From positions 6,632,001 to 6,696,000 of the forward strand of contig NZ_CP108454.1 in NCBI RefSeq assembly GCF_036240795.1: 64,000 nt of DNA. The letters are read 5' to 3'. Below, in pieces: positions 6,967-14,356 of this stretch. This DNA is from Streptomyces sp. NBC_01268. GTDB taxonomy: Bacteria; Actinomycetota; Actinomycetes; Streptomycetales; Streptomycetaceae. Under the pieces are notes generated by a model that was not told the origin of the DNA, did no database searches, and saw only the letters and a program-made list of their open reading frames with translations. The position numbers and the translations under genes were made by a program. The stretch's first letter is position 1; each line of letters begins with the position of its first letter.

Positions 6967-8307
6967 TCAGCGCAGCGGGCGGTCCAGCCGCACCTTCACC
7001 AGCCGGGTCTCGATGCCGCTGTCGACCAGGCGCCCGGCCGCGTCGAAGGCGCCGGTGCCGTCGGTCATGCCGAAGTCGTTGTCGTTGAGCAGCACCAGGG
7101 TCCGCTCGCCCTCGACCGCGACACCCTCGATCTTGCCGGGGACGCCCTCGACCGTGCCCAGGTCCACCACCAGGCGCTTGGCCGGCACCGGGACGCCCGC
7201 CGCCGCCGGGTCGTCGAGCTGCTCAAGGGCCGGGCTGGTGCCGGCCGCGTCCCAGGCGGAGCCGAGGATGTCCGAGCCGCGCCGGAGCCGGATCTCGTAC
7301 AGCCGTGCCGCCTTGTCGGTGCGCTCCTCGACGAGCAGCCGGTCGCCGCCCAGCGCGACGAGCGCGGAGATCTTCAGCTCGGAGGTCTTGGTCTGGCCGG
7401 GCTCGACGACGCCGACCGGGTCGAAGCGGTACGCGTACTCGGCGGTGACCTTCGCCTTGCGCGGCGAGAAGCGCAGCAGCCGGGTGGTGCGGGAGTTCTC
7501 CCCACTGTCCTTGTCGGGGTTGAGCAGCGGGCTCTGCAGCGCCATCACCAGGTCGCCGTCGGGCAGCAGCGCGAGCCCCTCGAAACCGCGGTTGATCTTG
7601 CGCTGGAGGTAGATCGACGGCAGCGACTCGATCACCGGGTAGTCGGCGCCGGTCAGACCGAGCCCCTTCGGCACGTGCCGGGCGAGCACCCGGCCGCGCG
7701 CGGAGACGTGCACGAGGGACGGGCCGTACTCGTCCACCAGCCAGAAGCTGCCGTCCCGGTCCCGCACCAGTCCCTCGGTGTCCAGACCGTTCGGGTCGTA
7801 GCGCAGCGGGGTCCTCGCGTCGTAGGTGTACGGCGCCTCGTCGCGGCCCGGCTGGTTCGGCAGACCGGTCACCGGGGCGCCGGAGGACGTGGTCAGCGGG
7901 ATGGCCTTCAGGACCTCGACGCGGTCGCCGACGGTACGGATCTTCACGATGGCCGGGTCGAAGCCGGGCACGGGGAAGGTGCGCCGCTTGTCCTTGCCGA
8001 CCGCTATCTGGCCGTTGGGCCCGCGGTCGGTGACGGTCCAGTACTCACCGCGCCGCCCGGCCGGGTAGAGGTCGCTGCCGATGCCGCCCAGGTCGACCCC
8101 GCGGTCGTCGGCGACGCTGCCCGGCAGCAGCCGGTTGCTGAACCCGGCCAGCGGGACGTCGGGCAGGACCGAGGCGGAGACGACCCGGGCGGGGGAGCCG
8201 TGCGGGGCCGGCGTGCCCTCGGCGGGCCAGGCGACCGCGGTCAGGGCGAGGGCGGCGGACAGCGGCAGTACGGCGGCGGCCGGCCGGCGCAGGCGGCGCG
8301 GATTCAT
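6967..8307 (-). CDS. Secreted esterase-like/phytase-like beta-propeller protein
   Basis: This 446-aa protein has a Sec signal peptide (about residues 1-32: an Arg-rich start, then PAAAVLPLSAALALTAVAWPA). The mature part matches the phytase-like family of PF13449, with blocks GIGSDLYPAGRRGEYWTVTDRG, GLDTEGLVRDRDGSFWLVDEYGPS, NRGFEGLALLPDG and KIEGVAVEGERTLVLLNDNDFG. The repeated acidic and aromatic blade motifs indicate a calcium-binding beta-propeller. The exact substrate is unknown; the family includes putative extracellular phosphodiesterases and phytases. It stands alone, with a second secreted protein gene 37 nt upstream on the same strand that may share a transcript. Confidence 0.8.
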   Translation of the reverse strand: MNPRRLRRPAAAVLPLSAALALTAVAWPAEGTPAPHGSPARVVSASVLPDVPLAGFSNRLLPGSVADDRGVDLGGIGSDLYPAGRRGEYWTVTDRGPNGQIAVGKDKRRTFPVPGFDPAIVKIRTVGDRVEVLKAIPLTTSSGAPVTGLPNQPGRDEAPYTYDARTPLRYDPNGLDTEGLVRDRDGSFWLVDEYGPSLVHVSARGRVLARHVPKGLGLTGADYPVIESLPSIYLQRKINRGFEGLALLPDGDLVMALQSPLLNPDKDSGENSRTTRLLRFSPRKAKVTAEYAYRFDPVGVVEPGQTKTSELKISALVALGGDRLLVEERTDKAARLYEIRLRRGSDILGSAWDAAGTSPALEQLDDPAAAGVPVPAKRLVVDLGTVEGVPGKIEGVAVEGERTLVLLNDNDFGMTDGTGAFDAAGRLVDSGIETRLVKVRLDRPLR

Positions 8308-8344
8308 GAGAACTCCTGCTGGGGAAGAGGAACGTGGGGGTGGA

Positions 8345-9211
8345 TCAGTAGCGGTCGAGGATCAGCTGCGTCTTCAGGATGTCGCCGTGGTAGAGCCAGC
8401 CGTGGGAGTCGGCGACGGCGACGGCGTCCTGGTGCAGCTCCGCGGCGTCCGCGTACGAGTCGGTCTTGAACGACAGCTCGATCACGTACTCCGTGCCGGT
8501 CCCGCCCGCGCCGACCACCGGCAGCACCTCGATGCTCGCGTCGTCCGAGGCGCCCCAGCTTCCGCCGTACACCTGGGAGCTGACGGGGCCGTGGGTCCGG
8601 GAGGCCTGGAGGGTGCTCTTGCCCCAGCCCGAGGAGCCCCAGTCGGTCAGCTTCCCGGGGATGTCGTCGACGAGCCAGCCGCGGCCGGTCGCGTCGGACG
8701 GCAGCGTGGTGCCCGAGTAGCCCTTGGCGCTGTGGCTCTTCTCGTTGCTGAAGCTGAGGGTCTGCTTGGCGTAGCCCCAGTCGACCTCGGCCTTGTAGTT
8801 GCTGTCCGAGCTGTCGAAGCCGGCCGCGTTGGCGGCGCTCAGGGCCGCGGCGATGTCCCCGCCCGTCACGGGGAAGCGCTTCTTGTAGGTCTCCTCGAAC
8901 GACGAGCCGTCCTTGTGGCGCAGCCGCACGCTCCAGCCCTCGGAGTCCAGGCCGAGCGCGGCGGTGTCGTAGTAGCCGTACGAGCGGGGCTTGGCCGCGC
9001 CGGTGATGCCGAAGGCCGACCGGACGGCGGCGCTCGGGTTGTGCGAGGCGTCCAGCGCCGCCGTGGTGAGGTTGATCTTCACCTCGTACGTGGGGACGGC
9101 GTCGGACGCGGCGAACGCGGGCGTGGCCGGGGCGAGGAGCGCGGCGGAGGCGGCGAGGGCGACGGCCGAGGCCGCGGCCGAACCGCGGAGCACACGAGAA
9201 GCGGTGGTCAT
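8345..9211 (-). CDS. Secreted protein, possibly CYTH-like
   Basis: The likely start is ATG 9211 (MTTASRV), giving 288 aa with a clear signal peptide ending near PAFAA (about residue 31). The mature protein is rich in alternating beta-strand patterns: TYEVKINL, WSVRLRHKDG, SSFEETYKKRFPV, YKAEVDWGYAKQTLSFS, SIEVLPV, EYVIELSFKTD. The arrangement recalls CYTH/triphosphate-tunnel domains, but the ExExK hallmark is reduced to YEVKINL, so this is a weak suggestion. No strong ribosome binding site is visible. The function is unknown. Confidence 0.65.
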   Translation of the reverse strand: MTTASRVLRGSAAASAVALAASAALLAPATPAFAASDAVPTYEVKINLTTAALDASHNPSAAVRSAFGITGAAKPRSYGYYDTAALGLDSEGWSVRLRHKDGSSFEETYKKRFPVTGGDIAAALSAANAAGFDSSDSNYKAEVDWGYAKQTLSFSNEKSHSAKGYSGTTLPSDATGRGWLVDDIPGKLTDWGSSGWGKSTLQASRTHGPVSSQVYGGSWGASDDASIEVLPVVGAGGTGTEYVIELSFKTDSYADAAELHQDAVAVADSHGWLYHGDILKTQLILDRY

Positions 9212-9352
9212 GGCGGGGATGGTCCAGACCGCGGGTGAGGACCGTGTGGCGCCCGGGGGTTGACCGGGTGAACCGGAGACGGCGGCTCGGCGCCCGGCCC
9301 CGCGAAGCGGCCGGTCGGCGGCCCGCACCGCCGCCCGGCCGCCCGCTGTCCG

Positions 9353-9568
9353 CTAGCGGAACTCCCCGGCGCGCACGCCCGCGCAGAAGGCCGCCCACTC
9401 GGCGGCGGTGAACCGCAGGTCCCCGCCCTCGGGATTCCGGGAGTCGCGCAGCGCGACGGCCCCGGCGCCCAGGCGGGTCACCTCGACACAGCCGTCGGTC
9501 GCGCTGTGACTGCTCTTCCGCCAGACGGCCTTGGTCAGGTTCTGCGAGTACAGCGGTTCCTTGTTCAT
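9353..9568 (-). CDS. DUF397 domain protein
   Basis: This 71-aa protein is a textbook DUF397 member: AVWRKSSHS near the N-terminus, GCVEVTRL, VALRDSRNPEG and FTAAEWAAFCAGVRAGEF. In Streptomyces these small proteins usually sit beside an XRE-family regulator (DUF5753) and an anti-sigma-like ATPase and affect antibiotic production or sporulation (BldB/WhiJ-type systems). No XRE partner lies next to it here; the nearest ATPase is at 10253. The ATG at 9568 follows a GAGGAG-type site. The 186 bp upstream (9569-9754) hold nothing I recognise. Confidence 0.88.
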   Translation of the reverse strand: MNKEPLYSQNLTKAVWRKSSHSATDGCVEVTRLGAGAVALRDSRNPEGGDLRFTAAEWAAFCAGVRAGEFR

Positions 9569-9754
9569 CTGGGTGCTCTCCTCTCACCCCCAGCGTCACG
9601 GGGTCCACGGAGGACCGCAAACGGGGTTCGGCCGCCCCGGTGGATGGGTACACCACGGACGGAACGGGCGCGTGCGGTGGGCGGCGCGCTCCTGGGTGCG
9701 TACGCGGCACGCCGGCGCCTCGGGTGAGGGCGCCGACGGGCGCGGCCGGGCCGC

Positions 9755-10120
9755 TCAGTCCAGGTCGGTCAGCTCGTCCGCGTAGATCTGCGACAGCGGC
9801 TGCGGCCCGACGTACTGCTGGCAGTTGCACTGCCCCGCCTCGTACCGCACCGGCTTCTTGTTCTCGTCCCAGGCGGTGGGCACCTCGACCCGCTCATGGC
9901 ACCGGCCCTGCCTGTCGTGCTTGGCCAGGTGGTGCGTGCACCCGCAGACCGGCTCCGGCGTCCTGTGCACGGCCTCCAGGGCGAGCCGCTCCTGCTTCGC
10001 CGCCTCCAGGACCTCCATCTTGCGCTCGTGCCGGTGCTTCAGCGCCGTCCTGACGTTGTCGGCCGCCCATGCGAAGCCGCCCGTCCAGAACAGGATGAGG
10101 ATCACCCATATCCAGTTCAC
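9755..10120 (-). CDS. Small single-pass membrane protein with Cys/His-rich tail
   Basis: The best start is GTG 10120 behind GGGAGGGAG, giving 121 aa. Residues 1-20 (MNWIWVILILFWTGGFAWAAD) form a membrane anchor. Then comes a charged helical segment (about 25-50), followed by a Cys/His-rich region with CGCTHHLAKHDRQGRCHE and QCNCQQYVGP, which could bind a metal. Conserved in streptomycetes as I recall, with no known function. Confidence 0.7.
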   Translation of the reverse strand: MNWIWVILILFWTGGFAWAADNVRTALKHRHERKMEVLEAAKQERLALEAVHRTPEPVCGCTHHLAKHDRQGRCHERVEVPTAWDENKKPVRYEAGQCNCQQYVGPQPLSQIYADELTDLD

Positions 10121-10252
10121 GCCGTGCTCCCTCCCCCCGCTTCCCCCGTGAAAGCCTCCGGGCATTTTAGGCCGGGCGGGTCAGGTTGTCGTCCGTCGGA
10201 TCGGCTGCCGCCGCGCCCGGGGCCGCTTCCCGGAGCGCCCCCCGTCCCCGCT

Positions 10253-10717
10253 CTAGGGCCGACCCGGGGGAGCGGCCTGGGGGAGTGTCCGCGGCAGCAC
10301 CTCCACCTCGAACCACACCGTCTTGCCCCGGGAGCCCCGCGGCACCGAGCCCCAGCGCGTCGAGAGCCGCTGGAGCAGGTAGAGGCCGTGTCCCGAGGAG
10401 CGGTTCGCGCGGTGTGGGCCGTGCGGGCGGGGCCGTACCGGGCTGGTGTCGCTGACCTGCACCCACACGGCCCCGCCCCGTCGGTCCATCCGCAGCTCGT
10501 ACGGGACGCCGCCGTGCGTGCACGCGTTGGTGACGACCTCGGAGACCAGGAGCAGCACGTCCTCGGTGTGCTCCCGGCCCGGCTCACCCGCGGCGCCGAA
10601 CCACGTGTCCAGCGCCGTCCGCGCGAGGTCGCGGCACTCCGCCACCACACCCGTCCCTCCCACGATGTCGTACCGCAGGGAGCGGTCGGTGGGCGAGGGC
10701 TCCTCGTGCATGACCAT
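10253..10717 (-). CDS. HATPase anti-sigma factor/serine kinase (RsbW-like)
   Basis: This 154-aa single-domain GHKL ATPase has an N-box LLVSEVVTNACTHGG (Glu60, Asn64), WVQVSDTSP (G1 region) and SSGHGLYLLQRLSTRWGS (G2 box). Such proteins bind SigB-type sigma factors and phosphorylate a STAS antagonist on Ser/Thr. It is divergent from the SigB-type gene at 10855, so the target is probably that factor. Two start codons, 10717 and 10711, are equally possible. A second HATPase lies at 11693, which makes the pairing ambiguous. Confidence 0.85.
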   Translation of the reverse strand: MVMHEEPSPTDRSLRYDIVGGTGVVAECRDLARTALDTWFGAAGEPGREHTEDVLLLVSEVVTNACTHGGVPYELRMDRRGGAVWVQVSDTSPVRPRPHGPHRANRSSGHGLYLLQRLSTRWGSVPRGSRGKTVWFEVEVLPRTLPQAAPPGRP

Positions 10718-10854
10718 ATAGGGCAGCTTTCCCTGTCATATCGTGTCAAACGGCCTGGAACGGGAATCCTTCTCTCAGGACGCTCGACCCGACGGACCCC
10801 CGCCGCACGCCCTACGGAGCGGCGCCGGCCCACCGCCACCGTCGAAGGAGCCCC

Positions 10855-11751
10855 ATGCCCTCCACCGAGATCCGCCCCCCGCTCGCCGGGGCCGCGACGC
10901 GCCGTGAGGCGCTGGCCGGCCTGCCGGAGATCGACCGGCCGACCCGGGCCTCCACGGACGACTCCCGGACCCTGTCCGCCGCGCTGTTCGTGCGGCTGGG
11001 CGAGCTGGAGGAGGGCACGCCGGAGTACGCGTACGTCCGCAACACCCTGGTCGAGCTCAATCTCAGCCTGGTGAAGTTCGCCGCCCGGCGCTTCCGGCAC
11101 CGGCCCGAGGACCGCGAGGACGTCGTCCAGGTCGGCACGATCGGCCTGATCAAGGCGATCGACCGCTTCGACCCCGAGCGGGGGACCGACTTCTCGGCCT
11201 TCGCGCTGCCGACCGTCGTCGGTGAGATGAAACGATTCTTCCGTGACACCAGCTGGGCCGTACGGGTACCCCGCCGGCTCCAGGAGCTACGCATCGAGCT
11301 GGCGAGGTCGTCCGACGGGCTGGAACAGCGGCTCGGCCACCGCCCCAGCCGCACCGAACTCGCCGCCCAGCTCCACACCACCGAGGAACGCGTCGAAGAG
11401 GGCGAACTCGCCTCCCACGCGTACACCGCCCGCTCCCTGGAAGCCACCTTCGGTGACGACACGGACGCCGCCCGGCCGGGCGCGCGCTACCTGGGCGTCA
11501 CGGAACCCTCGTACGAACTGATCGAGAACCTCGAAGCCCTGAAACCGCTCCTCGCCCGGCTCGACGAGCGCGACCGGCGCATCCTGTCGTTGCGCTTCGG
11601 CGAGGAGGAACTCACCCAGAGCGAGATCGGCGAGCGGGTCGGCCTCTCCCAGATGCACGTCTCCCGGCTGCTCACCCGGATCCTCGGCGAACTCAGGCAG
11701 GGTCTGCTCGACGAGGGCGGCGCCGCCACGGCGGCCGGGACGGCCGGCTGA
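10855..11751 (+). CDS. SigB/SigF-type stress sigma factor
   Basis: This 298-aa group 3 sigma factor has region 2 (RHRPEDREDVVQVGTIGLIKAIDRFDPERG, then FSAFALPTVVGEMKRFFRD), region 3 (VPRRLQELR, GHRPSRTELA) and a region 4 helix-turn-helix LTQSEIGERVGLSQMHVSRLL. Streptomyces has several paralogues controlled by partner switching that direct osmotic, oxidative and developmental responses. RBS AAGGAG precedes ATG 10855. Its neighbours are two HATPase kinases and two STAS proteins, giving all parts of such a switch. The 3' end overlaps the convergent kinase gene at 11693 by 59 bp, so transcripts could interfere. Confidence 0.92.
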   Translation: MPSTEIRPPLAGAATRREALAGLPEIDRPTRASTDDSRTLSAALFVRLGELEEGTPEYAYVRNTLVELNLSLVKFAARRFRHRPEDREDVVQVGTIGLIKAIDRFDPERGTDFSAFALPTVVGEMKRFFRDTSWAVRVPRRLQELRIELARSSDGLEQRLGHRPSRTELAAQLHTTEERVEEGELASHAYTARSLEATFGDDTDAARPGARYLGVTEPSYELIENLEALKPLLARLDERDRRILSLRFGEEELTQSEIGERVGLSQMHVSRLLTRILGELRQGLLDEGGAATAAGTAG

Positions 11752-12262
11752 CCTCCAACCACACCACCTTCCCCGGCGCACCGTCGGCCTTCGCCACGGA
11801 GCCCCAGGCGCCCGCGAGCCGGTCCAGCACCATCAGCCCGTGACCGCCCGGCAGCGCGGGCGACCGCGGGGCGCCCGCGTGAGGGGGCTCGGGGCTGGGG
11901 TCCGACACCTCCACGCGCAGCCACCCGTCGTCGTGCCGCAGCACCAGCTCCTCCGGGCCCCCCGCGTGCAGGCAGGCGTTGGTGACGACCTCCGACACCA
12001 TCAGCAGCACGTCGTCCGCCCGCTCCCGGCCCTCCGCCGTACGCGCCGGCAGCCAGCCCCAGTCGGCCAGCGCCGTCGCGGTGAAGTCCCTGCAGCGCGT
12101 CACGGCCCCGGAGGAACCGCCGAGGACGAGCCGCCGGATCTGGCCGCGCCCGCCGACGGGGCCGGGGGGCGAGCCCGCGTGCCCGGCCTCCGGGCCGGAG
12201 TGCCGCACGCCGTCCTGGACAGAGTCCTCGCCGGCGTCCCCGCCCGCGTCCTCGTTCGCCAT
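11693..12262 (-). CDS. HATPase anti-sigma factor/serine kinase (RsbW-like), second copy
   Basis: A 189-aa GHKL ATPase with N-box LMVSEVVTNACLHAGGPEE, LRVEVSDPSPEPP and GGHGLMVLDRLAGAWGS. The first 45 residues are Gly/Asp-rich and probably disordered. The gene is convergent with the sigma factor gene and overlaps its last 59 bp. Two STAS genes follow upstream on the same strand, so the likely operon order is STAS (13154), STAS (12695), kinase. It probably phosphorylates one STAS protein and sequesters the SigB-type factor; which pairs with which is not readable from sequence. Confidence 0.85.
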   Translation of the reverse strand: MANEDAGGDAGEDSVQDGVRHSGPEAGHAGSPPGPVGGRGQIRRLVLGGSSGAVTRCRDFTATALADWGWLPARTAEGRERADDVLLMVSEVVTNACLHAGGPEELVLRHDDGWLRVEVSDPSPEPPHAGAPRSPALPGGHGLMVLDRLAGAWGSVAKADGAPGKVVWLEVSRPSRPPWRRRPRRADPA

Positions 12263-12278
12263 GGTCCCTTCGCCCCCT

Positions 12279-12695
12279 CTACGCGTCCGAGCGTCCGTCG
12301 GCCGGGTCCGCCGTGTCGGCGAGCGCGTCGGCGGCGTCCCCGTACACGCGGAAGATGGAGCGCGCTCCGGTGATCTCGAACATCCGGTCCACCGGCGGCC
12401 GCAGCCCCGCCAGGTCCAGGCGGCCGCCGCTCTCGTTCAGCCGCAGCCGTGCCCTGAGCAGCACGTTGAGACCGGTCGAGTCGCAGAAACGCAGGCCCGA
12501 GCAGTCGACGACGACGCGTGCGGAGGCGTCCGTCCGTGCGAGGGCCTCCCGCAAGGGGGCCGCGGTGTCGTGGTCGAGTTCGCCGGCCACCGCCAGTACG
12601 ACCGGGCCGTTCCCCGGCCCGGGACGTGTCCGTACGGTGAGCCGAGCCGGCGGCCCGGCGCGTTCGGCGTGCTCCTCGCGATCCGTCGGTGCCAT
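12279..12695 (-). CDS. STAS domain anti-sigma factor antagonist (RsbV/SpoIIAA-like)
   Basis: The 138-aa protein has the STAS pattern VVLAVAGELDHDTAAPLREAL, then VVVDCSGLRFCDSTGLNVLL, where Ser73 in CDSTG is the kinase target. Unphosphorylated protein would bind the HATPase and free the sigma factor. The gene ends 16 nt before the kinase gene start on the same strand, so the two are co-transcribed. Confidence 0.9.
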   Translation of the reverse strand: MAPTDREEHAERAGPPARLTVRTRPGPGNGPVVLAVAGELDHDTAAPLREALARTDASARVVVDCSGLRFCDSTGLNVLLRARLRLNESGGRLDLAGLRPPVDRMFEITGARSIFRVYGDAADALADTADPADGRSDA

Positions 12696-12737
12696 GGCCA
12701 GGGCGCCTCCTTCCGTGCGGGACCGGCACTCCCATGA

Positions 12738-13154
12738 TCAGGCGAAGTCCGGACTGTGGCGATCGCTGACGAAGGTGAACAGCTGCAGCGTCCCCGTCAT
12801 CGTGAACAGCTGGCGCAGCTGGCGCGGGACCGGGCCCAGCAGGACGAACCGGTCCCCCGCGAAACGCGCGGTCACCAGCTCGTGCAGGAACGACGAGTCT
12901 CCGAAGCCGACCTGCGAGATGTCGAGGACCGTCCGGCGCGGACCGTCGTGCCGGGCCTCGGCGAGCGCCGCGCGCAGGCAGCCCACGGTGTCCACGTCGA
13001 ACTCACCCGTCGCCGACAACAGCACCGTGCCCGGCGCGGGCGACGGCTCGCGGACCACCCACGCGGTCCCCGACGGCGTTCGGTACGTCCGCCCCTCGCG
13101 GCGGTCGCGCGGGGCCTCCGCGGACTGCGTCGGGGGACGGTTCTTCCGGGCCAT
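12738..13154 (-). CDS. STAS domain anti-sigma factor antagonist, second copy
   Basis: Start taken at ATG 13154 (MARKNRPP) with AAAGAGG upstream, giving 138 aa. STAS motifs: TVLLSATGEFDVDTVGCLRAAL and TVLDISQVGFGDSSFLHELV, where Ser87 or Ser88 replaces the more usual D-S-T/S-G. It lies 42 nt upstream of the other STAS gene on the same strand. Two antagonists with one sigma factor could integrate two input signals, as RsbV/RsbS do in Bacillus. Confidence 0.85.
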   Translation of the reverse strand: MARKNRPPTQSAEAPRDRREGRTYRTPSGTAWVVREPSPAPGTVLLSATGEFDVDTVGCLRAALAEARHDGPRRTVLDISQVGFGDSSFLHELVTARFAGDRFVLLGPVPRQLRQLFTMTGTLQLFTFVSDRHSPDFA

Positions 13155-13362
13155 CACGGCGCCTCTTTCGTCACCCGCTGCCGACGGTACGGCTGTACCG
13201 GGAGGCACGTCAGCGCGTCTCCACCGGGCGACTGCCCCCATCCGGACCCGGCATGCCGTCCGCGCCGGGGGACGAGGACCGAACGGGGCGGAAGACAGGG
13301 CCGAACGGGGCGGAAGGAGGGGGCCGAACGGTGCCGCCGGGGCGGCGGGGAGGTGCTGCGGC

Positions 13363-14352
13363 TCAGTCCCGCGCGCCGCCCCCGAACGCCCCCAGGATCC
13401 GCTCCGCCGCCAGCGTCGCCGTCAGCTCGCCGTCCCGGACCAACCGCTCCACCTCCGGGGCGAGGGCCCGCACCGCCGGATCGGCGTGCAGCCGGCCGAG
13501 GAGCTCGTCGCGGACCATCGTCCAGGCCCAGTCGACCTGCTGCTCCCGGCGCCGGGCGGACAGCCGGCCGGTGGCGTCGAGGCGGGTCCGGTGCTGTTCG
13601 AGCCGGTCCCACACGGTGTCCAGGCCGGTCGACTCGCGGGCGCTGCAGCTGAGCACCGGCGGCGTCCACACCGCGTCCGTGCCGTGCATGAGCCGCAGCG
13701 CGCCCGACAGCTCGCGCGCCGCCGCGCGGGCGTCCGTGGTGTGCGGGCCGTCCGCCTTGTTCACGGCGACGACGTCCGCCAGCTCCAGGACGCCCTTCTT
13801 GATGCCCTGCAGCTGGTCGCCGGTGCGCGCGAGGGTCAGCAGCAGGAACGAGTCGACCATGTTCGCGACGGCCGTCTCCGACTGCCCGACGCCGACCGTC
13901 TCCACCAGGATCACGTCGTACCCGGCGGCCTCCATCACCACGATCGACTCGCGGGTCGCCTTGGCCACGCCGCCCAGCGTCCCCGCGCTCGGGGAGGGCC
14001 GGACGAACGCCGCCGGGTCCACCGCGAGCCGTTCCATCCGCGTCTTGTCGCCGAGGATCGAGCCGCCGGTACGCGTCGACGACGGATCCACGGCGAGGAC
14101 CGCGACCCGGTGCCCCAGGCCCGTCAGCATCGTGCCGAACGCGTCGATGAAGGTGGACTTGCCCACCCCCGGCACCCCGCTGATCCCGATCCGCCGCGCC
14201 CGGCCGCTGTGCGGCAGCAGCCGGGTCAGCAGCTCCTGGGCGAGCACCCGGTGGTCGGGCCGGGTGGACTCCACGAGGGTGATGGCGCGCGCCACGAGGG
14301 CGCGCCTGCCGTCCCGTACGCCCTTCGCGTACGTGTCGATGTCGATCGCCAT
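13363..14352 (-). CDS. meaB: Methylmalonyl-CoA mutase-associated GTPase MeaB
   Basis: This 329-aa G3E-family GTPase protects and gates cofactor loading of the B12-dependent mutase. Visible motifs: P-loop GISGVPGVGKST (56-67), the switch I region DPSSTRTGGSILGDKTRM, the G3-type VETVGVGQSE and the NKADG guanine-specificity motif. Length and order match MeaB/ArgK proteins. It is the last gene of the mutA-mutB-meaB operon, starting 4 nt after the mutB stop, so stoichiometric translation with the mutase is likely. The 208 bp after it (13155-13362) contain two copies of CCGAACGGGGCGGAAG (13279, 13301) and no gene. Confidence 0.95.
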   Translation of the reverse strand: MAIDIDTYAKGVRDGRRALVARAITLVESTRPDHRVLAQELLTRLLPHSGRARRIGISGVPGVGKSTFIDAFGTMLTGLGHRVAVLAVDPSSTRTGGSILGDKTRMERLAVDPAAFVRPSPSAGTLGGVAKATRESIVVMEAAGYDVILVETVGVGQSETAVANMVDSFLLLTLARTGDQLQGIKKGVLELADVVAVNKADGPHTTDARAAARELSGALRLMHGTDAVWTPPVLSCSARESTGLDTVWDRLEQHRTRLDATGRLSARRREQQVDWAWTMVRDELLGRLHADPAVRALAPEVERLVRDGELTATLAAERILGAFGGGARD

Positions 14353-14356
14353 GGGA

